Shown one piece after another: positions 63,929 through 64,000 of a DNA stretch of 64,000 bases (positions are counted from its first letter, which is position 1; every line of letters starts with the position of its first letter). Where the stretch lies: contig KQ965737.1 in NCBI GenBank assembly GCA_001574975.1, forward strand, positions 598,288-662,287, given 5' to 3'. Source of the DNA: Gonapodya prolifera JEL478. Its lineage: Eukaryota; Monoblepharomycota; Monoblepharidomycetes; Monoblepharidales; Gonapodyaceae. The notes beneath the pieces are model-generated. The model worked only from the letters and a program-made list of their open reading frames with translations, was not told the origin of the DNA and did no database searches. The position numbers and the translations under genes were made by a program.

Positions 63929-64000
63929 CACACGCTGCGCAACGAGTGGCACATGTCTGGACCCATTGCTGGCAGCATTACCAAGCACAACTAATACATC

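Overview
The window is nuclear DNA of a fungus. Most genes are broken by short introns of about 55-70 bases with GT(GAGT/AAGT)...AG borders. Gene content is fungal throughout: a beta-propeller inositol 5-phosphatase, Luc7, ATP synthase subunit d, GID4, a Crb2/53BP1-like adaptor and a Vrl1-like VPS9/ankyrin/PX/BAR protein. Intron density is high (16 exons in the USP7 gene) and several architectures are not those of budding yeast. An early-diverging, chytrid-like fungus would fit, but the species cannot be told from this sequence. Gene models were spliced by eye: reading phase across each intron was checked and family alignment was used to choose junctions. Total coding lengths of the complete models divide by three.

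Layout. 1-16.4 kb (all +): tail of a membrane glycoprotein; WD-like/inositol polyphosphate 5-phosphatase with NPF motifs; Luc7-like splicing factor; USP7-type deubiquitinase; SLC33A1-type acetyl-CoA transporter; an RRM/CCHC/RS splicing protein. 16.7-23.4 kb (-): a KDM5-like chromatin protein whose JmjC domain has lost its metal ligands. 24.0-26.3 kb (+): ATP synthase subunit d and GID4. 26.3-32.5 kb (-): a GC-rich 53BP1/Crb2/Rad9-like checkpoint adaptor carrying a GATA-type finger, tandem Tudor and BRCT domains. 33.9-36.3 kb: a decayed cytochrome P450 holding two copies of a dispersed repeat. 36.8-46.8 kb: LisH/CTLH/CRA protein (+), membrane SH3 protein (-), FIT/Scs3 lipid protein (-), APC15 (+), mitochondrial EF-Tu (+), Erd2 HDEL receptor (+). 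47.1-52.1 kb (-): the Vrl1-like protein. 53.0-56.3 kb (+): a large low-complexity protein with an HHCC integrase-type zinc motif. 56.6-58.6 kb (-): F-box/cysteine-rich protein. 58.65-60.2 kb (+): RRM-like protein of unknown role. 60.2-64 kb: no intact gene; transposon debris, a dimeric 629-base satellite and two 232-base LTR-like direct repeats.

Themes. Ubiquitin-related genes are frequent (USP7, GID4, CTLH/CRA protein, APC15, F-box protein). Chromatin and damage signalling (KDM5-like pseudo-demethylase, Crb2-like adaptor) and endomembrane traffic (5-phosphatase, Erd2, Vrl1, FIT) also recur. These are ordinary neighbours in a eukaryotic genome, not an operon. The most notable points are the ligand-less JmjC domain, the GATA finger on a checkpoint adaptor, the Vrl1 architecture outside yeasts, and the higher-order satellite bracketed by LTR-like repeats.
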